From Shewanella jiangmenensis (GTDB lineage Bacteria > Pseudomonadota > Gammaproteobacteria > Enterobacterales > Shewanellaceae): a stretch of 64,000 nucleotides of DNA. Made by a program: the position numbers and the translations under genes. Below, one piece after another: positions 56,599 to 64,000 of the stretch. Where the stretch lies: assembly GCF_018596335.1 (NCBI RefSeq), contig NZ_JAHEPS010000003.1, positions 186,001-250,000 on the forward strand, in the 5' to 3' direction. Each line of letters starts with the position of its first letter. Positions within the stretch are counted from its first letter, which is position 1. The notes under the pieces were generated by a model that was given only the letters and a program-made list of their open reading frames with translations, made no database searches and was not told the origin of the DNA.

Positions 56599-57666
56599 TT
56601 AGAAATCGTAGCGGATCCCAAGGCTTGTGATGGTGTCGTCAAAGTCTGAGTAGAGGGCATGGGAGCTGTCACTAACACTGAACTGCCCGGCTTCGAGGTG
56701 CACCCGGGTGGATTTTGACAGGCGATATTCCGCGCCAACACCCCACTGGCTGACCTCTGGCACAGTCACTGCGCCTTCTCCAAGTGCCTGATAAATACGG
56801 TCGGCAATCAGGCCTGTACCAGACTCATCCCGGCCGTACTGCGCCTTGAGGGTGAGGTTATCGAGCTGGTAAGACGCGCTGATGATGTAGCCCAAACCCT
56901 CTCTGTCCTGCCAGGCCGGTTTGGCCGGATTGGCAAGCTCAGATTGCTGGATTAGGGTGCCAAGCTTAAGCGCGTCAAGGCCGATGGCGCTTGCCTTCCA
57001 ATGCGCCACCGCGCGCCACGCCTTGATGTCTTCCACGCCGTCTGAGTAGGCCGCAGCCAGGTAAATATCACCTTTTTTCAGGCTCTTGTCGCCGTAGGTC
57101 AGCGCCAGTTGATAATTGCCGTTATCGCGGCGCTTATCGTCCTCGCCGTAGTAGTTGTCTTCAAGCAGCAAGCTTGCACCAAACTGCCAGCCTTGCCACA
57201 CCGGGGTTTTATACTCGAACGAGTCGCCCCAGCGCTTGTCACCGGCCATCAGCCGGTCGTGCTTCATGCTGTAGTTATCAAACACATCCACAAAGCCCTT
57301 GGTCATCTTGAATACCGGCTCCATCCGACCGGCGGCGAGGGAGCCGAATTCGGCATGGCGAATACCGATAAAGGTTGGACGCGCGGTAACAGGCTTGTTG
57401 CTGCCTGAGGTGCTGGCAGAATCAATCCCGAGCTCTATCTGATAAAACAGACTGATGTTGGTGGACAGTGCTTCACTGCCGCGCACCCCAAGGCGGGAGA
57501 AGTTGTTTTCAAGCACTGTGCCATCGACGCCCTTGTGGGTGGCAAGGCCGCTGTCGGAGTGAGTCACTGAGTAATCGAGGCGGCCGTAAACATCCGGCCC
57601 AGCCAGTGCCGGCAGGGCAAAGGTGCCAAGCGCGGCCGCAATCAGGGATAAACGCATCGCTGTCAT
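56599..57666 (-). CDS. Gram-negative general porin
   Basis: 355 residues. A signal peptide ends at ALPALAG; the mature protein opens with PDVYGRLDYSVTHSDSG and ends in a C-terminal phenylalanine (SLGIRYDF), the outer-membrane beta-barrel insertion signal. Repeated amphipathic strands (AVAHWKASAIGLDALKLGT, YTLKAQYGRDES-like segments) support a 16-stranded OmpC-type barrel. It is the third gene behind the flavoprotein and tetrahaem cytochrome, 12 bp after the cytochrome gene, so it probably admits the electron acceptor of that system. AGGAGT ribosome site before ATG 57666. Confidence 0.9.
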   Translation of the reverse strand: MTAMRLSLIAAALGTFALPALAGPDVYGRLDYSVTHSDSGLATHKGVDGTVLENNFSRLGVRGSEALSTNISLFYQIELGIDSASTSGSNKPVTARPTFIGIRHAEFGSLAAGRMEPVFKMTKGFVDVFDNYSMKHDRLMAGDKRWGDSFEYKTPVWQGWQFGASLLLEDNYYGEDDKRRDNGNYQLALTYGDKSLKKGDIYLAAAYSDGVEDIKAWRAVAHWKASAIGLDALKLGTLIQQSELANPAKPAWQDREGLGYIISASYQLDNLTLKAQYGRDESGTGLIADRIYQALGEGAVTVPEVSQWGVGAEYRLSKSTRVHLEAGQFSVSDSSHALYSDFDDTITSLGIRYDF

Positions 57667-57678
57667 GGTGACTCCTGC

Positions 57679-58047
57679 TTATTTGGAAAAGTTGGGAAAG
57701 GCAAACTGGTGGCAGTCGTTACAAAGCACCTTGGCCGGCTGGTGCTCGCTGTGGCAAACAGTGCAGGGCACATCGGCGCCCCAGTGCGGCGCATCGTGGG
57801 GATTGGGTGTCTTGTCTGCACTCGACGCTGCAACTTCATCGTAACTGCCGTGGCACTCGATACAGGCCGCTTCGCTTGCCGGGCCTTTGGGAGCGCCCTG
57901 ATGGCAGGTTTTGCAGTCTTTCTCTTCGTACATAAAGCTGTGGTTGGTGCGGCCTTCGCGCTTGCCCATGACCTTGTGCAGTTCACCGGCCTGCAGGGTG
58001 GGGGCGGTGAGTGACAGCGCCAGCAAGGATAAAATCAGTTTTTTCAT
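57679..58047 (-). CDS. Periplasmic tetrahaem cytochrome c (electron-donor subunit)
   Basis: 122 residues with a signal peptide (LILSLLALSLTAPTLQAGE). Four CxxCH haem-binding motifs: CKTCH, CIECH, CTVCH and CNDCH, with extra histidines for bis-His ligation, as in the haem domain of flavocytochrome c3 and the small tetrahaem cytochrome. Here it is a separate gene 10 bp behind the flavoprotein gene, a split version of FccA. It should carry electrons from the CymA-type quinol route to the flavoprotein. ATG 58047 is chosen because it starts the signal peptide; 13 more upstream codons are open. Confidence 0.92.
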   Translation of the reverse strand: MKKLILSLLALSLTAPTLQAGELHKVMGKREGRTNHSFMYEEKDCKTCHQGAPKGPASEAACIECHGSYDEVAASSADKTPNPHDAPHWGADVPCTVCHSEHQPAKVLCNDCHQFAFPNFSK

Positions 58048-58057
58048 ATGGTTGTCC

Positions 58058-59572
58058 TCAGGCTTTTGCTGCCTGTTCACCGGCAATCACCCCAAAGGCG
58101 AAGGCGTCGGGGCATGAGCAGGCGGTTAAGCGGATGCGGCCAAACAGGCCACCTGTGGCTTCGCCGCAGGCATACAGACCCTTGATTGGCTTGGCTGTGT
58201 CTCTGGCAATCACCTGGGCGTTTTCGTTGATGAGTACGCCGCCCTGGGTGTAGTTGAACTTGGGGCGCGCCTTGATGGCGTAGAAGGGGGCGCGTTTCAC
58301 ACTGACGTGTTTAAGTGCCGCCATGTCTTTGCCAAACTGGCTGTCTTTGCCGCGTTGTGCGTCATCGTTGTAGCGGCTGAGGGTTGCCTTAAGGCCGGGC
58401 AGTGCTATGCCTTCGGCGGCGGCGAGGGCGTCGATGCTGTCGTACTTCACCATCATGCCTTCTTCCAGTGCCAGGTGCAGACGCTGCTTATCGTGGAAGT
58501 TATCTATGCCATCCTGATCGTATATATTCAGCGGGAAGCGGCCGCCGTTTCTGTCCATGATGTTGCAGATAGCCTCTGCCACGGTTTGGCGATCGTTTTT
58601 CTCACTGAGGAATCTGTTGCCCGATTGTGGGTCAACCAGAGCGCCCCACTGCAGATCTTCTGTTGGAATATCAAAGGCAAAGCGCATCAGCGACAGGTGC
58701 ACTGTCTGGGCGCCGGCGGCAACCAGCGACTTGAGCGCACCGGCGGTGGCACCTCTGTGGGTGGTGGTTGGGATGTAGTCACGGATGTTGGGGAATTCCA
58801 TGGCGCGGAATTCCACATCGCGGCTGTAACCGCCGACGGCCATGACTACGCCCTTGGTGGCGCGGTAGTGTTTAACCACGCCTGTCGTGTTTTCGCGGTC
58901 ATCGTTGCCAAGGTTTGGGTCGAAAAAGTACTGCTCGCGCACCTGAATGCCGATAACCTCGCCCTGGGCATTCATATGCAGCTTGTCGAACTTGACCCGG
59001 CGGCGGATTTCGCCGCTGAGCTTGTCGGTGTAAAAGGCGCGCAGTGGCCGCAATATGCCCTGACCACCGCCGTTGACAGGATACAGGGTGCGCGGCACCG
59101 AGTGGCCGCCGAGGCTCTTTAATTTGTCGTGAAAGCGGCAGCCGCGCTCGATGGCCCAGGGCAGTACCCGGGTGGTGGTCTCGGCCATTTTCACCGTGAG
59201 ATGGCGATGGTTCTGATAGCCGCCGGCTTTGGAAATGTCTTCGGCGAATTGCTCGGCCGAATCACTGATGCCCTGTGCTTGTTGCAGATGGCTGTTTACC
59301 ACTGAAAAGTTAAGTCCCGAGATGGCTGACGTGCCGCCGAGCACCGGCATCTTCTCAATGATAATGGTGTTTTGGGCGCCATTTTCTTTGGCGCGGATGG
59401 CGGCGCAGGTGCCCGCCAGACCGCTGCCGACGACTATCACCTCGAAGGTTTCGTCCCATTGGATACTGTTATCCGGCGTGCTTGCCAGCGCGGCGGGTGC
59501 CAGCCCCATGGCTGACAGTGCCAGACCTCCCTTGAGGAAGGCGCGGCGGCTTTGTTTGATATTCTCGTCCAT
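58058..59572 (-). CDS. Tat-exported periplasmic flavoprotein reductase, FccA/fumarate reductase family, atypical active site
   Basis: 504 residues. N-terminal Tat signal SRRAFLKGG, so it is folded with FAD before export. FAD motif VVGSGLAG (47-54) and TGGLFGRIRLTA with the terminal FAD-binding block mark the fumarate reductase flavoprotein group. By eye against Shewanella FccA, the proton-shuttle Arg402 position (RGNGA) reads LQWGA (307-311), His365 is lost, and His503/His504 are N440 and Y441 (FNYTQGG); only Arg544 (R481) is kept. It is thus probably not a fumarate reductase; another double bond or acceptor is likely. Cysteines cluster in RLTACSCPDA. GAGG before ATG 59572. First gene of the operon with tetrahaem cytochrome and porin. 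Confidence 0.88.
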   Translation of the reverse strand: MDENIKQSRRAFLKGGLALSAMGLAPAALASTPDNSIQWDETFEVIVVGSGLAGTCAAIRAKENGAQNTIIIEKMPVLGGTSAISGLNFSVVNSHLQQAQGISDSAEQFAEDISKAGGYQNHRHLTVKMAETTTRVLPWAIERGCRFHDKLKSLGGHSVPRTLYPVNGGGQGILRPLRAFYTDKLSGEIRRRVKFDKLHMNAQGEVIGIQVREQYFFDPNLGNDDRENTTGVVKHYRATKGVVMAVGGYSRDVEFRAMEFPNIRDYIPTTTHRGATAGALKSLVAAGAQTVHLSLMRFAFDIPTEDLQWGALVDPQSGNRFLSEKNDRQTVAEAICNIMDRNGGRFPLNIYDQDGIDNFHDKQRLHLALEEGMMVKYDSIDALAAAEGIALPGLKATLSRYNDDAQRGKDSQFGKDMAALKHVSVKRAPFYAIKARPKFNYTQGGVLINENAQVIARDTAKPIKGLYACGEATGGLFGRIRLTACSCPDAFAFGVIAGEQAAKA

Positions 59573-59792
59573 AGTGGCCTCACATTTTGGTTTCAGCGCC
59601 ATGGAATCAAATTGCCGCGACGGGCCATATAGTGGTTTTCCGAAACCCTTGGCAGGGTGTGAAGCGGATCAAGTCCCGGCAAGGTCAGGATGCAGCCAGG
59701 AGGTGAAGGGCGGATAATGCGTCTGCTTTTGCGCATTGCTTATACAAGTGCGAATTGCGAGCACTAGGGCGCATAAACGAATTAGAGGCCTA
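59573..59792. promoter_or_regulatory. Divergent control region of the respiratory module
   Basis: 220 bp between the flavoprotein and sensor-kinase genes; must hold both promoters. TGCGCATT...AATTGCGAGCA (about 59730-59762) is a loose inverted repeat near the sensor side and a possible response-regulator site. Confidence 0.45.
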
Positions 59793-61859
59793 ATGACAGC
59801 ACTGATAATCCGCCGCAAACTGGCCGCGGCGTTTGCTACGGTAAAAAGCGCAGCGCAGCGCGTTGCTTTTGTCGCAACCTCAGTCGCAAACGCAGCCACA
59901 ACCACAACCGCAGCCATGGCGAGGGCGGTAAATGGAGTCGGTGCTTTGCTTGGCGCGCTGCTGCTTTTATTGCTGCCAGCGCAGGTCGAAGCACAAGCCT
60001 TTGAGGTAACAGAAATTGTTACTCAGGGCGTTGCTGCTCGGGAAAGTGCTGCTCAGGATGCTACTGCGATGCCTGCGCAGCAGGGAGCGAGCCTTGCCAA
60101 CGTCAGCGCCAGTGGGCCGGTGAGGATAGGCATACTGAGCTTTGCCGATGAAGAGGCGACCCTCGATGCCTGGCGCGAAACCGCCCTGCATCTTGAGCAG
60201 CAACTGCGCCGCCCCGTGACAGTGCTGGCGCTGACGCCTGCGACGCTTGATGCTGCGGTGGCGGCAGGCACACTGGACTTTTTTATCTCAAACCAGTTTG
60301 TGGCGGTGGGATACAAAAAAGACTGGGGCGCCAGTCAATTGCTCACCCTTATTCCGGCGGATGGCCGCGAGCCGGACAAGGCGGTGGGCTCGGCTTTGGT
60401 GGTGCGCGCCGGCACCCGGGTTAACAGCTGGAAAGCCCTGTCGTCGCAGAGGATTGTGTCCAGTGACCCAAGGGCCTTCGGCGGTTTTTTGATTTTTGCC
60501 GGAGAAATGGCCAAGCGCGGACTGGATCCGCAAGCCGATTTACCTGGACTCAGTTTTGTCGGATTTCCTCAAACATCTTTGCTTTCAAAACTTTGGCGCA
60601 ATGAAGCGGATGTCGCCATTTTGCCTGCCTGCGTGATGGAGCAGGCTGCTGCGCGCGGTGACTTTCCTCCAGGCACTTTTGATGTGGTGCTTGCCAAAGA
60701 CAGCGCCGGTTTTGGCTGCGCCGTGTCGAGTGAGCTTTACCCTTACACAGCGCTGTCGAAACTTGGGCAAACCAGCGGGAAGCTTGCGACCCAGGTGGCC
60801 AAGGCGCTGCTTGGCGTTGAGGCAGGTTCCCGCGCCGCCCTGGATGGAGGCTATCAGGGCTGGTCGGTGCCGGTGAACGACAATCGGGTGTTTGCCCTCA
60901 AGCACCTGCTGCGGGAGTGGCCGTTTCAAACCAACTGGCAGCGGGTCGCAAACGCGGCCATGCCCTGGCTTGCGGCCATCGGTCTTGGGTTATTGCTTGG
61001 CTACCTGCACCATTTGCGGATTAAACGCCTGGTGGTGAAACGCACCGAGGCGCTGGTAACCGAAATCGACCAGCACAGGGCAACCCAAAAGGCCTTCAAC
61101 GAGCAGCAGCGCCAGTTTTATCGGGCGCAGCGGGTGCTGCTGACCGGCGAAATGGCGTCGGGAATTTCCCACGAACTCAAGCAGCCGCTGGCGGGGATCC
61201 GTTATCTCACCCAGGGCTGTTTGTACCGGCTGAGCGAAGATGAAAGCGAAATCAAAACCGCCCTTGGCGGCGTGCTGAGTCAGGTTGACCGAGCCCAGCA
61301 CACCATAGACCGGCTGCGAAGTTTTTGTCAGCAGCCAAGCTGTTATGAGCTTGTCCGGGTCGATAAGCTGATTTTGGATACCTTAAGCCTGATAGCGCCC
61401 GAGCTTAAGCGGCTTAAACTCACCCCGGCGCTTGAACTTACGAAGGTGAAGGCGCGGCTTGACCCGGCGCTGATGACCCAGGTGCTGGTGAATGTGCTGT
61501 TGAACGCGCTCGATGCGATGGCAGAGGTGGCGGCACCTGAGCTTAAGATTGTGCTCGACACTGAAACTGAGACTAAATCAGCGACCGAGACTGACAGCGG
61601 CGCCGGCCATTGTCAGTATCGCATTCGCATTATCGACAATGGATGCGGCCTGACGCCTGCTCAGCTGTCGCGGCTGTTTTTCCCGTTTGAGTCGACCAAA
61701 TCCGATGGTTTGGGCCTTGGCATGGTGATTTGCAAACGCATAGTGGAGGAGCATGGCGGCAGTATATCGGCAAGTAATCGAGCCACGGCTGATGCCTGTG
61801 GCGATATCCATGGACTTGAGATAAGTATTTGTCTGCCCGGGAGCCCAACCCATGCTTGA
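59793..61859 (+). CDS. TtrS-like sensor histidine kinase with periplasmic binding-protein domain
   Basis: 688 residues. A signal-anchor (GALLGALLLLLLPAQVEAQA, about 50-70) leads into a periplasmic PhnD/SBP-type domain (about 100-365; VRIGILSFADEEATLDAW at its start). A transmembrane helix (WLAAIGLGLLLGYLHHL, about 388-405) follows, then a HisKA domain with phospho-acceptor H460 in ISHELKQPLAGIRY and a HATPase domain (LVNVLLNALDAM, IDNGCGLT, GLGLGMVICKRIVEEHGG). This is the layout of TtrS, which senses tetrathionate. The sensed compound here is probably the substrate of the divergent reductase. ATG 59793 is preferred to TTG 59736; both are possible. Confidence 0.88.
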   Translation: MTALIIRRKLAAAFATVKSAAQRVAFVATSVANAATTTTAAMARAVNGVGALLGALLLLLLPAQVEAQAFEVTEIVTQGVAARESAAQDATAMPAQQGASLANVSASGPVRIGILSFADEEATLDAWRETALHLEQQLRRPVTVLALTPATLDAAVAAGTLDFFISNQFVAVGYKKDWGASQLLTLIPADGREPDKAVGSALVVRAGTRVNSWKALSSQRIVSSDPRAFGGFLIFAGEMAKRGLDPQADLPGLSFVGFPQTSLLSKLWRNEADVAILPACVMEQAAARGDFPPGTFDVVLAKDSAGFGCAVSSELYPYTALSKLGQTSGKLATQVAKALLGVEAGSRAALDGGYQGWSVPVNDNRVFALKHLLREWPFQTNWQRVANAAMPWLAAIGLGLLLGYLHHLRIKRLVVKRTEALVTEIDQHRATQKAFNEQQRQFYRAQRVLLTGEMASGISHELKQPLAGIRYLTQGCLYRLSEDESEIKTALGGVLSQVDRAQHTIDRLRSFCQQPSCYELVRVDKLILDTLSLIAPELKRLKLTPALELTKVKARLDPALMTQVLVNVLLNALDAMAEVAAPELKIVLDTETETKSATETDSGAGHCQYRIRIIDNGCGLTPAQLSRLFFPFESTKSDGLGLGMVICKRIVEEHGGSISASNRATADACGDIHGLEISICLPGSPTHA

Positions 61860-62451
61860 TGTGTATCTGGTGGATGACGATCCGGACGTGCTTGCTTCCC
61901 TTAAATGGATGCTCGAAGGCCTTGGGATCCGCACCAGGGGGTTTGTCTCGGCCGCTGACTTTTTGCAGTCGGTGGATTTGGCCAAGCCCGCGGTTGCTGT
62001 GCTTGATGTGCAGATGCCGGACATGGATGGCATGAGTCTGCTTGATGCACTCCTTGCAAGCCCCACTCCCATAGTGCCGCTGATGCTGACCGGCCATGGC
62101 AATATTGCGATGGCCGTTAAAGCGATACAGCGCGGCGCGATGGATTTTCTGGAAAAGCCCGTCGATGGCGACAAGTTGCAGCAGCTGCTGAAAAAGGCAT
62201 CGGCGCTCGCGCTTGAGCGCGCCGACACCCAGACTCAGGCGGCAGTGCGGGCATCGCGGCTTGCGAGTTTGTCTCCCCGTGAGGTTGATGTGATGCACCG
62301 CGTGCTTGAGGGCAAACTGAACAAAACTATTGCCGCGGAGCTTTTTATCAGCCAGCGCACGGTCGAAATTCACCGCAAAAATCTGCTTGAGAAAATGGCG
62401 GTCAATAACGTCGCAGAGCTTGCCTTTGTGCTGTCGGGCATGCCGAAATAG
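61852..62451 (+). CDS. TtrR/FixJ-like response regulator (REC–LuxR HTH)
   Basis: 199 residues. The receiver domain has the acidic pocket VDDDPDVL, phospho-acceptor D52 in VLDVQMPDMDG, T in MLTGHGN and K in LEKPVD. The C-terminal LuxR-type HTH is LSPREVDVMHRVLEGKLNKTIAAELFISQRTVEIHRKNLLEKM. It overlaps the kinase gene by 8 bp, so the two are coupled. It probably activates the divergent flavoprotein–cytochrome–porin operon. A 17-18 bp repeat array begins at its stop codon. Confidence 0.92.
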   Translation: MLDVYLVDDDPDVLASLKWMLEGLGIRTRGFVSAADFLQSVDLAKPAVAVLDVQMPDMDGMSLLDALLASPTPIVPLMLTGHGNIAMAVKAIQRGAMDFLEKPVDGDKLQQLLKKASALALERADTQTQAAVRASRLASLSPREVDVMHRVLEGKLNKTIAAELFISQRTVEIHRKNLLEKMAVNNVAELAFVLSGMPK

Positions 62452-62502
62452 CTGGCCAGCCCAGTAAAGCTAGTCAGCCGGCAAAGCTTGTCGGCTTGGC
62501 TA
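62451..62502. repeat. 17-18 bp degenerate array, 3 units, at the response-regulator stop
   Basis: GCTGGCCAGCCCAGTAAA, GCTAGTCAGCCGGCAAA and GCTTGTCGGCTTGGCTA starting at 62451, 62469 and 62486. Confidence 0.6.
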
Positions 62503-62547
62503 ACGCCGGGCAGGCGTGTTTCAGCTCGTGATTACTTCAGCTCCAGC

Positions 62548-64000
62548 TTACTTCAAAGGATGCACCAGCTGCAGCCCATAATAATATCCCCCATTCAAAC
62601 AGAGGCTTTCCTCTGTAGGAGCCAGCTTGGCACCGCTGGCGGCAAGCCACTGTGGTGTCAGGCTGCCACAGGCTGCGCTGCCATGGTTTTTTGGCGGCGT
62701 GAGCAGCGTAAGTGACTCGCCGTTTAGCGCCACATCACTGCCTGCTGGCAGATAATGCACCCTATGACTGGAATGGTCCTTTGGGCGCTTGTGGTTGCTG
62801 CCACGGTTTTGGCTGCTCGACTCATCTTTATGGTCATCCTGATTGTCTGGTTTGTTAGCGACAGGCTCAGAAAACCACACCCCGCCTTCACCGTGGATTT
62901 CGCCGCGCAGTCCGTCGCGGCTAAGCCACAGGGCAGTGTTTTCATCCACGCCAACGGCAAGCCCTGTGCCTGTTGCATCCTGCAGCAGTACCAGTCTTAT
63001 CTCGCGCTCACGTTCGCTGAAATGGGTGTCTGTTACCCCAAACGGGTACAGACCCAGGCCGCCACCCGGGCGATAGGTGAGGGTGTTTGGCGCAATGGGC
63101 GCATCGCAGCTGAGGGTTTCGCAGCGCTCGCTCACTGGCGCCGCCGCTTTGACACCCTGTTCAAGGGCGCCCTGACTGGTGCCGCCGGTGATCATGGCGC
63201 CTGAGGCCATCACCGCTGTGCCTGCGCTGGTGCCGCCTATCACAAGCTTGCCATCGGCCAATCGCTGCTTAATGAGTGCCAGCGCCGGACTGGGGTTACC
63301 ATCGGGCAAAAGCCAGGCAGCAAGCGCCAACGACTGATCGCCGCCTGATAAAAACAGCCCATCCAGACTGCCGAGCATCTGGCTCAGCATGGCCGGATTG
63401 CGGCACATCTCGTTTTGAGTTTTGACATGGTCCGGATAAATTCGCGCCCTTTGGTAATAGCCATTAAGGCGCTCGCCCAATGCCGCGAGTTGCGTGCAGT
63501 CGCTCCTGTCTTGTGACTGCGCAATATCGTCCTTTGATTGCCAAAGGTGCATCGCTGCGCCATCCAGTGGCAGCCAAACGGCCTTTGCACCAGCCTGGGT
63601 GAATACCTGCAGATAGAAATCTGCCGCTTCGAAGGGGTCCCGCGCCGACGCGGTCACTATGCCAATGGTGGGGACTTGCTTGCCAGTAAGGGCGGTGGTC
63701 CGGCGTACAAAGGTTTTGAAATGATTGGCGCCGTGGGGGATGTTGCCGCGCTCAAGCAGCACCTGCTCCTGTTTGCGCTGACCGCGCTCGTCAAGCTGCG
63801 CAAGCTCAAGGGCATCTTTTAACGCGAAATAGGCGCTGTCGCTCAGGGTTGTGGCGAGCTCCCCAAGCCAGTTGTCCAGGCCGTCCTCATTGACACTGGG
63901 CGCGGGGGCGCTGGCAAATTTATGCTCAAGTGTTGTTTTGGTGGCGTTATCGAGCTGCTGCCAGGGAGCTGTGCTTTTCAGTCTCGACAGGCTCTGCGGA
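62548..64000 (-). CDS. Peptidase S51 / cyanophycinase-like protein (5' end outside window)
   Basis: The frame stays open from 63762 to the right edge (LDNWLGELATTLSDSAYFALKD and so on), so the N-terminus lies beyond the window; at least 480 residues. The nucleophile is in GGTSAGTAVMA, preceded by LFLSGGDQSLALA, the S51 pattern shared by cyanophycinase and dipeptidase E. A hydrophilic insert of ~35 residues (DNQDDHKDESSSQNRGSN) interrupts the C-terminal part. The GTG at 63762 would omit the first ~80 residues seen in frame and is unlikely to be the start. No cyanophycin synthetase gene is near, so a peptide substrate other than cyanophycin is possible. Confidence 0.8.
   Translation of the reverse strand, partial: PQSLSRLKSTAPWQQLDNATKTTLEHKFASAPAPSVNEDGLDNWLGELATTLSDSAYFALKDALELAQLDERGQRKQEQVLLERGNIPHGANHFKTFVRRTTALTGKQVPTIGIVTASARDPFEAADFYLQVFTQAGAKAVWLPLDGAAMHLWQSKDDIAQSQDRSDCTQLAALGERLNGYYQRARIYPDHVKTQNEMCRNPAMLSQMLGSLDGLFLSGGDQSLALAAWLLPDGNPSPALALIKQRLADGKLVIGGTSAGTAVMASGAMITGGTSQGALEQGVKAAAPVSERCETLSCDAPIAPNTLTYRPGGGLGLYPFGVTDTHFSEREREIRLVLLQDATGTGLAVGVDENTALWLSRDGLRGEIHGEGGVWFSEPVANKPDNQDDHKDESSSQNRGSNHKRPKDHSSHRVHYLPAGSDVALNGESLTLLTPPKNHGSAACGSLTPQWLAASGAKLAPTEESLCLNGGYYYGLQLVHPLK

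Noticed and set aside
59640..59725. 4.5S (SRP) RNA-like GGTCAGGATGCAGCC
   Set aside because: Only a short resemblance; the conserved GGAAGGAAGCAGC loop and the pairing stem are missing.

Overview
The window looks like chromosomal DNA of a Gram-negative gammaproteobacterium of the Shewanella type, with fairly high G+C. The evidence is the proS–trmO–rcsF order, periplasmic multihaem cytochrome and Tat-exported flavoprotein genes, a complete oleABCD cluster, a PanP-type aspartate decarboxylase, and a lysine riboswitch ahead of an NhaC-family transporter. A species name would be a guess. I see no rRNA, tRNA, prophage, insertion sequence or CRISPR array; the region reads as dense core and niche-specific genes with many clear rho-independent terminators.

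Layout. 1-5.7 kb (mostly minus): a patatin-like lipase cut by the window edge, proS, a membrane protein with a degenerate GGDEF domain, a hexapeptide acyltransferase, trmO and rcsF. 5.7-10.2 kb: two secreted amidohydrolase genes, one encoding two fused domains. 10.4-12.8 kb: an hns-type gene divergent from etfBA. 12.8-14.7 kb: the lysine riboswitch and its transporter. 14.8-24.8 kb: an M3 lipoprotein peptidase, tdk, a PuuA-like ligase, a BCCT transporter, yajD, a POT peptide transporter and a subclass B1 metallo-beta-lactamase-like protein. 25-30 kb: a DUF1289 protein, a large PKD-like lipoprotein and a methyltransferase. 30.2-34.9 kb: oleABCD, which condenses fatty acyl chains head to head into long-chain olefins. 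35-46 kb: an MltD-like lytic transglycosylase, an ABC ATPase with a permease–M1 peptidase fusion, a phosphohexomutase, a VOC protein with a WYL regulator, and panP. 46.8-55.3 kb: an M4 secreted protease, a Lon-related protease, a chemoreceptor and a PAS-PAS-GGDEF-EAL protein. 55.3-64 kb: a DEAD-box helicase; a divergent respiratory module (porin, tetrahaem cytochrome and Tat flavoprotein on the minus strand; a TtrS/TtrR-like two-component pair on the plus strand); and an S51 peptidase cut by the window edge.

Two things stand out. First, 56.6-62.5 kb looks like a self-contained sense-and-respire unit for an unidentified electron acceptor: its flavoprotein resembles fumarate reductase FccA but lacks most of that enzyme's catalytic residues. 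Second, short degenerate tandem arrays (10-38 bp units, usually 14-20 bp, each with a different sequence) sit in many intergenic gaps, often touching the stop codon of the preceding gene, and also inside the GGDEF-EAL gene with a 15-bp period. No ordinary feature explains them.
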